This document shows, in pieces, positions 1-5,455 of a stretch of DNA of 6,825 nucleotides (the stretch's first letter is position 1; each line of letters starts with the position of its first letter). Source of the DNA: Pseudomonadota bacterium (lineage in GTDB: Bacteria; Pseudomonadota; Alphaproteobacteria; Rhizobiales; Beijerinckiaceae); the NCBI GenBank assembly GCA_023393655.1, contig JAEWKP010000467.1, positions 1-6,825 of the forward strand. The letters run 5' to 3'. The notes below the pieces were generated by a model. The model was not told where the DNA came from and ran no database searches. It worked only from the letters and a program-made list of their open reading frames with translations. The position numbers and the translations under genes are program-made.

Positions 1-84
1 GAACAGCAGCACCACCAGGACCGGCCCCCAGACGAAGAAGGCCAGCGGGATGGCGGTCGAATAGAACGGCACGGTCTCGGTCAT
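1..84 (-). CDS. N-terminus of an unidentified membrane protein (partial, runs off the window)
   Basis: An ATG on the minus strand at 84-82 opens a frame of 28 codons with no stop before the window edge. After a short polar start (M-T-E-T) the peptide becomes strongly hydrophobic: an aromatic/aliphatic stretch, then W-G-P, then a run of Val and Leu to the edge. This looks like the first transmembrane segment of an inner-membrane protein. The ribosome binding site is weak (a GAGA-type purine stretch about 11-15 bases upstream). It lies 93 bp downstream of the FAH-family gene on the same strand, so it could be co-transcribed with it, although hairpins sit between them. The visible part is too short to name a family. 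A transporter subunit is possible given the neighbours, but that is only inference. Confidence 0.5.
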   Translation of the reverse strand, partial: MTETVPFYSTAIPLAFFVWGPVLVVLLF

Positions 85-140
85 GGCGTCTCGGCTCTCG
101 CGTCTGGGATCGGCGCTGCGGTCGCAACGTTATCCGGCCG

Positions 141-177
141 CCCGGCTGTCGCCAAGCCGGGGCAGTCGGGAACCCGA
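141..177 (-). terminator. Two tandem hairpins after the FAH-family gene (possible terminator)
   Basis: Directly after the minus-strand stop codon (180-178) lies the near-perfect palindrome TCGGG-aa-CCCGA (166-177). Next comes a 7-bp stem CCCGGCT/AGCCGGG (141-147 with 155-161) around a 7-nt loop. Neither is followed by a T-tract in the minus direction, so a classical intrinsic terminator is not shown. They may be a weak or Rho-assisted terminator, or 3' end protection of the FAH mRNA. The hairpins are read directly from the sequence; their function is inferred. Confidence 0.4.
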
Positions 178-1188
178 TCAACCGTGGGGCAGGATCTCCT
201 GCTCGATCGCACCGAAGATTGAATGACCGGAAGCGTCCTTCATCTCGATGCGGACCGTATCGCCGAAGCGCAGGAAGGGTGTCTTTGGCTCGCCGCCCCG
301 GATCGTCTCCACCATGCGCTGCTCGGCGATGCAGGCATAGCCGCGCCCGCCCTCGGCGACAGGCCGACCGGGCCCGCCATCGGCATCGCGATTGGAGACC
401 GTGCCGGCGCCCACGACGGTACCGGCCGAGAGGCGGCGGGTGGCGGCGGCATGGGCTATCAGCGTGCCGAAATCGAAGGTCATGTCGGTGCCGGCATCGG
501 GCTTGCCGAAGAGCGCGCCGTTGACCTGTGCCAGCAGCGGCAGGTGCAGACGGCCGTCGCGCCAGGCATTGCCCAGCTCGTCCGGCGTCACCGCGACCGG
601 GGAATAGGCCGAGGACGGCTTCGACTGGACGAAGCCGAAGCCTTTCGCCAATTCGTCCGGAATCCGGTTCCGCAAGCTCACGTCGTTGACGAGCATGACG
701 AGGCGGATCGCTCCCAGCGCCTCCTCGCGGGTCGCGCCCATCGGCACGTCGCCGGTGACGACCGCGATCTCGGCCTCGAAATCGATGCCGTCCTCCTCGC
801 TGCGCGCCTGCACGGCCTGGCGAGCGCCAAGCGGAGCGTCGCTGCCGCCCTGGTACATCAGCGGATCGGTCCAGAAGCTCTCCGGCATGGTGGCACCGCG
901 CGCCTTCCGGACGAGATCGACGTGATTCACATAGGCCGAACCGTCGAGCCACTGATAGGCGCGCGGCAGGGGCGCGGCGCAGTCGTGCTCGTGGAAGCGG
1001 AAGGACGGCACGGAGCCGTGCTCGAGCCCCTCGGCAAGGTCGGCGAGGCGCGGGGCGTGGCGACCCCAGTCGTCAAGCGCCGCCTGCAGCGTCGGGACGA
1101 CCGGAAAAGCATCGGTGGCGCGGGTCAGATCACTGGAAACGACGACGAGACGGCCGTCACGGCCATGCGCGAGCGAGGCAAGCTTCAT
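178..1188 (-). CDS. Fumarylacetoacetate hydrolase (FAH) family protein
   Basis: A 336-residue protein of the FAH superfamily. These metal-dependent cytosolic enzymes cleave C-C bonds in fumarylacetoacetate, acylpyruvates and related ring-cleavage products, or hydrate or decarboxylate similar acids. Residues about 1-75 form the small N-terminal domain of this subgroup (opening M-K-L-A-S-L, then G-R-D-G-R-L-V-V-V). The catalytic domain runs from about residue 80 to the end. It has E138 and E140 in D-F-E-A-E, D169 in L-V-N-D-V-S, the segment F-G-F-V-Q-S-K-P-S-S-A-Y-S-P (184-197), and G-A-G-T-V-S-N-R-D (260-268). By alignment from memory, E138, E140 and D169 are the metal ligands. The start is supported by an AAGGA ribosome site about 10 bases upstream, and the length is normal for the group. 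It is divergent from a TRAP receptor/MarR pair, which suggests inducible catabolism. The substrate cannot be told: fumarylacetoacetate (tyrosine/homogentisate route) is possible, but no homogentisate dioxygenase or maleylacetoacetate isomerase gene is in view. Confidence 0.9.
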   Translation of the reverse strand: MKLASLAHGRDGRLVVVSSDLTRATDAFPVVPTLQAALDDWGRHAPRLADLAEGLEHGSVPSFRFHEHDCAAPLPRAYQWLDGSAYVNHVDLVRKARGATMPESFWTDPLMYQGGSDAPLGARQAVQARSEEDGIDFEAEIAVVTGDVPMGATREEALGAIRLVMLVNDVSLRNRIPDELAKGFGFVQSKPSSAYSPVAVTPDELGNAWRDGRLHLPLLAQVNGALFGKPDAGTDMTFDFGTLIAHAAATRRLSAGTVVGAGTVSNRDADGGPGRPVAEGGRGYACIAEQRMVETIRGGEPKTPFLRFGDTVRIEMKDASGHSIFGAIEQEILPHG

Positions 1189-1258
1189 GTCTTTTCATTC
1201 CTTCCCGGACGCGCCAATAAGGGCATAAAGGCATAACAATCCCTCGGGAGGAAACCAT
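1189..1258. promoter_or_regulatory. Divergent intergenic region with a tandem 8-bp repeat (candidate operator)
   Basis: These 70 bp separate the divergent FAH-family and TRAP receptor genes and should hold at least part of both control regions. A direct repeat GGCATAAA/GGCATAAC (1222-1229 and 1230-1237) lies in an AT-richer patch. A good ribosome site, GGAGG at 1247-1251, sits 7 bases before the TRAP receptor start and overlaps a short palindrome, CCTC-gg-GAGG (1242-1251). I could not find convincing -35/-10 pairs on either strand. If the nearby MarR protein controls both genes, this is where it would bind. MarR operators are usually inverted rather than direct repeats, so the repeat is only a weak candidate. 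Confidence 0.35.
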
Positions 1259-2344
1259 ATGGAACGTCGCAGCTTTTTGAAATCGGGGGCACTGGCCGCC
1301 GCCGCGACGACGGTCGCGATGCCGGCGATCGCGCAGTCCCAGCCCGAGGTGAAATGGCGGCTGACGTCGAGCTTCCCGAAGTCGCTCGACACGATCTTCG
1401 GCACGGCCCAACAATTCTCGAAACTCGTCTCCGAGGCGACGGACGGCAAGTTCGAGATCCAGGTCTTCGCGCCCGGCGAGATCGTGCCAGGCCTGCAGGC
1501 CCTCGACGCGGTTTCGTCCGGCACGGTCGAATGCGCGCATTCACCGACCTATTTCTACATCGGCAAGGACCCGACGCTGGGTCTCGGCACCGGCATCCCG
1601 TTCGGGCTCAATGCCCGCCAGCAGCATAGCTGGTGGTTCTTCGGCGGCGGCGAGCAGGTCGTGAACGGCGTGCTCGACCGCTTCAACGCCTATGCGATCC
1701 CCTGCGGCAATTCCGGCTGCCAGATGGGCGGCTTCTTCCGCAACGAATTGAAGAGCATCGACGACCTCAAGGGCCTGAAATTCCGCATCGGCGGCATGGG
1801 CGGTGCGGTTCTCGCCAAGCTCGGCGTGGTGCCGACGCAGATCGCGCCCGGCGACGTCTATCCGGCGCTGGAACGCGGCGCGATCGATGCGGCCGAGTTC
1901 GTCGGCCCCTATGACGACGAGAAGCTCGGCTTCATCCGCGTCGCCAAATACTATTATAATCCGGGCTGGTGGGAGGGCGGCGCGATGCTGCACCTGATCA
2001 TCGGCAAGGACGCCTGGAACAAGCTGCCGAAGCACTACCAGGCGATCGTCCAGAACGCCTGCGAGGCCGCCAATAACTGGATGCTGGCCAAGTACGATTT
2101 CGTGAACCCAGGCGGCCTGCGCCGTCTCGTCGCGCAGGGGGCGCAACTGCGCGGCTTCCCGCTGCCGGTGATGGAAGCGGCGCTGAAGGCGGCCGAGGAA
2201 TATTACGCCGAGACCAGCGCCAAGAGCCCGGACTTCAAGAAGGGCTACGATTCGATGGTCGCGTTCCGTGGCGAGAACCTGCTCTGGTGGCAGATCGCGG
2301 AACTGTCCTACGACTCGTTCATGAACCGGTTGAAGGCGCGCTGA
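1259..2344 (+). CDS. TRAP transporter periplasmic substrate-binding protein, DctP/TakP-like, Tat-exported
   Basis: A 361-residue extracytoplasmic solute receptor of a tripartite ATP-independent periplasmic (TRAP) transporter. It binds small organic acids and delivers them to DctQ/DctM-type membrane subunits. The N-terminus is a twin-arginine signal (E-R-R-S-F-L-K at 2-8, an Ala-rich core, likely cleavage after A-I-A at 25). The mature part resembles the Rhodobacter 2-oxoacid receptor TakP: Q155 in C-Q-M-G-G, R176 in F-R-I-G-G-M-G-G, the D-V-Y-P-A-L-E-R-G-A-I-D-A-A-E segment (199-213), then V-G-P-Y-D-D-E-K-L-G (215-224) and Y-Y-N-P-G-W-W-E-G-G (232-241). Q155, R176 and E213 match, from memory, the substrate and cation contacts of TakP. 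The helical C-terminus (about 301-355) corresponds to the TakP dimerisation region. The start is fixed by GGAGG 7 bases upstream and by the Tat motif directly after it. The MarR gene follows after 20 bp. No DctQ or DctM gene is visible. A pyruvate-like or other 2-oxoacid ligand is inferred. Confidence 0.92.
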   Translation: MERRSFLKSGALAAAATTVAMPAIAQSQPEVKWRLTSSFPKSLDTIFGTAQQFSKLVSEATDGKFEIQVFAPGEIVPGLQALDAVSSGTVECAHSPTYFYIGKDPTLGLGTGIPFGLNARQQHSWWFFGGGEQVVNGVLDRFNAYAIPCGNSGCQMGGFFRNELKSIDDLKGLKFRIGGMGGAVLAKLGVVPTQIAPGDVYPALERGAIDAAEFVGPYDDEKLGFIRVAKYYYNPGWWEGGAMLHLIIGKDAWNKLPKHYQAIVQNACEAANNWMLAKYDFVNPGGLRRLVAQGAQLRGFPLPVMEAALKAAEEYYAETSAKSPDFKKGYDSMVAFRGENLLWWQIAELSYDSFMNRLKAR

Positions 2345-2364
2345 GGCGCGGCTGGGGCATCGCC

Positions 2365-2862
2365 ATGACGAAGAAGCCAGCCGCCGACGCGGAAGACCAG
2401 GCGCTCCATCTGGAGCGCTTCCTGCCCTATCGCCTGAATGTCGTCGGGACGCTCGGCGGGCGCGCGCTCGGGCGCATCTATGGCGAGCGCTTCGGCATCG
2501 GCATCCCGGAATGGCGAGTGGTGGCGCAGCTCGGCGAGTTCGGCAAGCTGACCTCGCGCGACATCGGCGAGCTCGCCCAGATGCACAAGACCAAAGTCTC
2601 GCGCGCCGTCAGCGAGCTGGAGAAGCGCGGGCTGGTCTCGCGCGCCGAGAACCGGCAGGACCGGCGCGAATCCTTCGTCACGCTGACGCCGGCGGGCAAG
2701 CGCATCTACGACCAGATCGTGCCGCTGGCGCTGGGTTTCGAGGCCCGCTGGATCGAGGGCATCGCCCCCGACGAGCTCAAGGTGTTCGAGCGCGTGCTCT
2801 CGACCCTGACCGAGCGCGGCCGGCATCTCGCCGGGAATTATCGCGAGGAAGACGGGGCCTGA
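2365..2862 (+). CDS. MarR-family winged-helix transcriptional regulator
   Basis: A 165-residue protein with the layout of MarR dimeric repressors. An N-terminal dimerisation helix (about 11-42) is followed by I-P-E-W-R-V-V-A-Q-L (47-56) and a helix-turn-helix with T-S-R-D-I-G-E-L-A and a recognition helix H-K-T-K-V-S-R-A-V-S-E-L-E-K-R-G (74-89). The wing carries D-R-R-E-S-F-V-T-L-T-P-A-G (99-111), the usual D-R-R...L-T-x-x-G signature, and C-terminal helices close the dimer interface. The ATG at 2365 was chosen because it lies 20 bp after the TRAP receptor stop with a modest GGGG at 2354-2357. A GTG at 2287 in the same frame would overlap the receptor gene by 58 bases and add residues unlike the family. 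Close spacing implies co-transcription with the TRAP receptor. MarR proteins often respond to aromatic or organic acids and repress their own or divergent genes, so the FAH and TRAP genes are the likely targets (inference). Confidence 0.9.
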   Translation: MTKKPAADAEDQALHLERFLPYRLNVVGTLGGRALGRIYGERFGIGIPEWRVVAQLGEFGKLTSRDIGELAQMHKTKVSRAVSELEKRGLVSRAENRQDRRESFVTLTPAGKRIYDQIVPLALGFEARWIEGIAPDELKVFERVLSTLTERGRHLAGNYREEDGA

Positions 2863-2878
2863 GCGCCCCGCCGCTCAG
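2853..2878. terminator. Overlapping alternative hairpins at the convergent MarR/purC junction (candidate bidirectional terminator)
   Basis: Two perfect stem-loops share sequence here. The first pairs CGGGGC (2853-2858) with GCCCCG (2865-2870) around a 6-nt loop. The second pairs CTGAGCG (2859-2865) with CGCTCAG (2872-2878) around a 6-nt loop. They cannot form together. The second holds the MarR stop codon (2860-2862) in its left arm and the purC stop (2877-2875, minus strand) in its right arm. Only 12 bp separate the two reading frames, so a compact two-way terminator is expected here. No T-run follows on either strand, so efficient intrinsic termination is not proven. Confidence 0.5.
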
Positions 2879-3825
2879 AAATACTGCGCGAGATTGCGCC
2901 GGATGCGCTGAGCTGGGTCTTCGCCCTTCGGCGGGTAGGCGAAAGCGGTGCCGGTGATCGCCTCATAGGCGCGGACATAGACCGAAGAGGTCTGGTCGAT
3001 CAGCTCCTGCGGGATCGGCGGCAGGTCCTGCGTATAGGGATCGCAACGCGCCACGACCCAGTTGCGCACGAAATCCTTGTCGAAGGATTCGGGCTTGCCC
3101 CCGGCGGCGAAGCGCTCGGGATAGCTTTCGGCAAACCAGTAGCGGCTCGAATCCGGCGTATGGATCTCGTCGGCGAGCACGATGCGGCCCTCGGCATCGG
3201 TGCCGAACTCGTATTTCGTGTCGGCGAGGATCAGGCCGCGCTCGCGTGCGAGTTTCTGGCCGCGGGCGAAGAGCGCCAGCGCATAGGCCGAGACCTCGTC
3301 CCATTGCTTCTGCGTCAGCAGACCCTCCCCGACGATCTGGGCGGCCGAGAGCGGTTCGTCATGGCCGCCGTCGAAGGCCTTGCTGGTTGGGGTGATGATC
3401 GCCTGCGGCAGTGCCTCGTTGTCGCGCAGGCCGTCCGGCAGCGTCATGCCGTACATCTCGCGCCGGCCCTGCTTGTACATGGTCAGGATCGAAGTGCCGG
3501 TCGTGCCGGCGAGATAGCCGCGCACCACCATCTCGACGGGCAGGATCTCCAGCCGCCGGCCGACCACCACGTTGGGGTCCGGATATTCCAGGACATGGTT
3601 GGGGCAGATATCGGCAGTCTGTTCGAACCAGTAGCGCGCGGTCTGGGTCAGCACCTGGCCCTTCAGCGGAATCGCGGCGATCGCCCGGTCGAAGGCGGAG
3701 AGCCTATCGGTGGAGATCAGGATCCGGCGGTTGTCGGGCAGGTCGTAATTCTCGCGGACCTTGCCACGATAATAGTTCGGCAATTCCGGGATGACGGCTT
3801 CGTGAAGAGGCAGATAATCGGACAT
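2875..3825 (-). CDS. purC: Phosphoribosylaminoimidazole-succinocarboxamide synthase (SAICAR synthase), long form
   Basis: A 316-residue cytosolic enzyme of de novo purine synthesis. It joins CAIR and L-aspartate, using ATP, to make SAICAR. Family motifs appear in order: nucleotide-binding G-K-V-R-E-N-Y-D (21-28), S-T-D-R-L-S-A-F-D (38-46), the first SAICAR synthase signature I-L-P-V-E-M-V-V-R-G-Y-L-A-G-T (94-108), T-P-T-S-K-A (145-150), the second signature L-A-D-T-K-Y-E-F-G (200-208), and L-A-D-E-I-H-T-P-D-S-S-R-Y-W (217-230). It is longer than the roughly 240-residue bacterial PurC and resembles the approximately 300-residue form typified by yeast Ade1. It is complete, with no frameshift. 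The start at M-S-D-Y fits the family, though its ribosome site is weak. No other purine genes flank it, so it is a stand-alone unit, convergent with the MarR gene and divergent from the DUF2865 gene. Confidence 0.96.
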   Translation of the reverse strand: MSDYLPLHEAVIPELPNYYRGKVRENYDLPDNRRILISTDRLSAFDRAIAAIPLKGQVLTQTARYWFEQTADICPNHVLEYPDPNVVVGRRLEILPVEMVVRGYLAGTTGTSILTMYKQGRREMYGMTLPDGLRDNEALPQAIITPTSKAFDGGHDEPLSAAQIVGEGLLTQKQWDEVSAYALALFARGQKLARERGLILADTKYEFGTDAEGRIVLADEIHTPDSSRYWFAESYPERFAAGGKPESFDKDFVRNWVVARCDPYTQDLPPIPQELIDQTSSVYVRAYEAITGTAFAYPPKGEDPAQRIRRNLAQYF

Positions 3826-4105
3826 GGGCGGAGCTTGCCTCGTTGGCGCTGCACGGAAGGCCGGCGCGGCCGGGCCGCTGCCGCAGGTCTTCTAACCAGA
3901 ACGGAAGTTTTCCACCACAGGGACGGCGCGCACTTCCCCGGATTGCTGCGCCTGCCTGAATGTGGCATGCGAGGCCCTCGCGATGGAGCGTCCCCGCGGC
4001 CTATCAGGCGAGGCTCCGCTCCATAGTTCCGTCGTGTTTGGCGGGTGTTCTCTGGTAGGCCTCTCGGCCAAAATTCCCGGACAGAGCCTGCCCACCGGCT
4101 CGACT
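3826..4105. other. 280-bp intergenic region between divergent purC and DUF2865 genes
   Basis: No supported gene lies here. An open frame extends upstream of the DUF2865 start into this region (from a GTG at 3962), but its codons lack the strong G/C third-position bias of the neighbours and the true signal peptide begins much later. The stretch must hold promoters for both flanking genes, though I could not place convincing -35/-10 boxes. Visible structures are a GC-rich hairpin near purC (GGCCG 3859-3863 with CGGCC 3867-3871), a small GGAA-gtt-TTCC palindrome (3903-3913), CGAGG-c-CCTCG (3970-3980), and the larger inverted repeat at 3983-4024. Confidence 0.6.
3983..4024. repeat. 42-bp inverted repeat with an inner hairpin upstream of the DUF2865 gene
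   Basis: The arms ATGGAGCG (3983-3990) and CGCTCCAT (4017-4024) are perfect 8-bp complements around a 26-nt centre. Within the centre is a smaller hairpin, GCCT-atc-AGGC (3999-4009). The motif GCTCC also occurs twice in tandem (4013-4022), so the left arm has two possible partners. The element could be a structured leader RNA or a protein-binding site. The pairing is visible; the role is unknown. Confidence 0.5.
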
Positions 4106-5266
4106 ATGGATGACGTGACCCGACCCGCGATGATGCTGCGACTTTCCAGACGCTTCGGCATGGCCCTTCTGATGCTGGCGGCCCTCGGTGGTACCGCTGT
4201 GGCGCAGTCGGCGTCCTGCAATGCCTGGCGTGCCGAGCTGGAAAGCCTGCAGGGCCGCAGCGGCGGCGATCCGCGCGCGGCGCAGGCCGCACGGCGCGTC
4301 GGAGCCCAGCTTGCCCGGTTGAGCAACCAGTATCGCTCCATGGGCTGCGATCGCGGCTTCAGCTTCTTCGATTCGCCGCCGCCGCAGTGTGGTTTCATGC
4401 GTCAGCAGCTCGGCCAGTTGCAGAGCCAGTACGGCGCGCTGCAGAGTCAGGCGGAGGGGGGCGGTATCGAACAGCGCCGCGCCCAGCTCGCCGCCGCGAT
4501 CAACAACAACTGCCGGGCGCAGCCGCGCGGCTTCTTCGACACGATCTTCGGGCGCGACCCCGGCCCCGGCGAAATCGATTCGACCCTGCCCGAGCTCGAT
4601 CCCGTGCAGCCGACCGAGCCGGCGAAGCCGCGCCTGGGCGGCCCGCAGACCGTCTGCGTCAGGACCTGCGACGGCTATTTCTTCCCGCTCTCGAACAATA
4701 CCGGCAATGGCGACGAGATGTGCCAGGCGCTCTGCCCGGGCACCGAGACGCTCGCCTATGGCATGAGCACCGGCGGCGACATCCAGAACGCAGCCTCGCG
4801 CGCGACCGGTCAGCCCTATTCCTCGCTGGCCAATGCCGGGAAATACACCCGCAGCTTCGATGCCGCCTGCACCTGCCGCGGCCAGGGACAGAGCTGGTCG
4901 GCCGCCCTCAAGGATGCCGAATACCTGCTGGACAAGCGCAAGGGCGACATCATCGTCAGCGAGCAGCGCGCCGCCGAACTGTCGCGCCCGAAGCCCGATC
5001 CCAAGCGCAAGGGAGCACCCGCCCAGGCGGTGGCGCCGGCGCCGGTTCCGGAGATCCCGGACGAGAAGCCGATGCCATCCGAGGATTCGCCGACATCCGG
5101 CACCGAATCGGCCGGCGTCGGCCCCGATGCAGTGGGCGAGAAGGTGCTCGACAAGAAGGACGGGCTGAAGAGCGAATCGCGCAGCACGACCGGCGAGCGC
5201 CGCGCGGTGCGGATCGTCGCTCCCAATCTCGCGCCCAACCTGAGCCCGCAGGTCGCGCGGCCCTGA
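4106..5266 (+). CDS. Secreted DUF2865-domain protein of unknown function
   Basis: A predicted exported protein of 386 residues from this start. The N-terminus is a Sec-type signal: basic L-R-L-S-R-R-F-G (11-18), a hydrophobic core M-A-L-L-M-L-A-A-L (19-27), and cleavage after A-V-A (31-33). The mature protein has an N-terminal helical part rich in Gln, Arg and Ala (about 37-135) that may form coiled coil. The conserved DUF2865 core is at about 182-280 (C-V-R-T-C-D-G-Y-F-F-P-L, then C-Q-A-L-C-P-G, then C-T-C-R-G). A Pro/Lys/Asp/Ser-rich, probably disordered tail runs from about 294 to the end. Ten cysteines (38, 81, 95, 136, 184, 188, 206, 210, 255, 257) fit disulfide bonding in the periplasm. 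DUF2865 is known mainly from Hyphomicrobiales and has no established function. The start is uncertain: in-frame ATGs at 4130 and 4133 give a more typical short signal peptide, and none has a good ribosome site. Its downstream neighbour is separated by a hairpin, so it is probably monocistronic. Confidence 0.83.
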   Translation: MDDVTRPAMMLRLSRRFGMALLMLAALGGTAVAQSASCNAWRAELESLQGRSGGDPRAAQAARRVGAQLARLSNQYRSMGCDRGFSFFDSPPPQCGFMRQQLGQLQSQYGALQSQAEGGGIEQRRAQLAAAINNNCRAQPRGFFDTIFGRDPGPGEIDSTLPELDPVQPTEPAKPRLGGPQTVCVRTCDGYFFPLSNNTGNGDEMCQALCPGTETLAYGMSTGGDIQNAASRATGQPYSSLANAGKYTRSFDAACTCRGQGQSWSAALKDAEYLLDKRKGDIIVSEQRAAELSRPKPDPKRKGAPAQAVAPAPVPEIPDEKPMPSEDSPTSGTESAGVGPDAVGEKVLDKKDGLKSESRSTTGERRAVRIVAPNLAPNLSPQVARP

Positions 5267-5276
5267 TGGCGAAAAG

Positions 5277-5299
5277 TTCCATGCCATCAGCGCATGGAA
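5277..5299 (+). terminator. Stem-loop just after the DUF2865 gene (likely terminator)
   Basis: A perfect 8-bp stem TTCCATGC/GCATGGAA (5277-5284 with 5292-5299) encloses a 7-nt loop and begins 11 bases after the stop codon. No T-run follows on the plus strand. On the minus strand the stem is followed by CTTTTC, a short T-tract, but there is no minus-strand gene upstream for it to serve. It is most likely a 3' end structure of the DUF2865 transcript. Confidence 0.45.
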
Positions 5300-5326
5300 G
5301 ATCTCCTCGGAACGGCACGCCAGCCG

Positions 5327-5384
5327 CTGGACGCATACCCGAAATCGCCGCATAACAGGGTCATCCAAGCCGCCTCCGGGAGGC
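5327..5384 (+). promoter_or_regulatory. Candidate promoter and palindrome upstream of the kgtP-like gene
   Basis: CTGGAC (5327-5332) and CATAAC (5351-5356), 18 bases apart, resemble a degenerate alphaproteobacterial housekeeping promoter (CTTGAC as -35). A GC-rich odd palindrome, GCCTCC-g-GGAGGC (5372-5384), follows about 15 bases after the putative -10 box and could be an operator or a leader hairpin. The rest of the 189-bp gap (5267-5455) shows only the preceding terminator-like stem and the AAGG ribosome site (5447-5450). Both boxes deviate from consensus, so this is a weak call. Confidence 0.28.
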
Positions 5385-5455
5385 CGCCAGACCCGTCCCA
5401 CGGCTTGCTCGCGCCGCGCGCCCGCTTCTGACGCTCCCCAGCTCAGAAGGCCGCC

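Noticed and set aside
223..1236. Plus-strand open frame of 337 codons opposite the FAH-family gene
   Set aside because: It mirrors the minus-strand gene almost exactly. Its protein shows no recognisable family and has the His/Arg/Gly-rich look of an antisense reading of GC-rich coding DNA, while the minus strand encodes clear FAH motifs.
1541..2146. Minus-strand open frame of 201 codons inside the TRAP receptor gene
   Set aside because: It is entirely antisense to a gene with clear Tat signal and TakP-like motifs, and has no ribosome site or family resemblance.
2287..2364. Upstream GTG start for the MarR gene, adding 26 residues
   Set aside because: It would overlap the end of the TRAP receptor gene by 58 bases, has no ribosome site of note, and the extra residues do not fit the MarR family. 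The ATG at 2365 is better placed.
3160..4026. Plus-strand open frame of 288 codons opposite purC
   Set aside because: purC on the minus strand carries both SAICAR synthase signatures. The plus-strand product has no family features and runs into the intergenic region.
3962..4105. Upstream extension of the DUF2865 frame (GTG at 3962 or ATG at 3983)
   Set aside because: The added residues would bury the signal peptide 60 or more residues inside the protein. Codon use there lacks the strong G/C third-position bias, and the region holds inverted repeats typical of non-coding DNA.
3826..4105. A tRNA or known riboswitch in the 280-bp gap
   Set aside because: The 42-bp inverted repeat suggested a structured RNA, but there is no tRNA T-loop or acceptor-stem pattern and no recognised riboswitch core.
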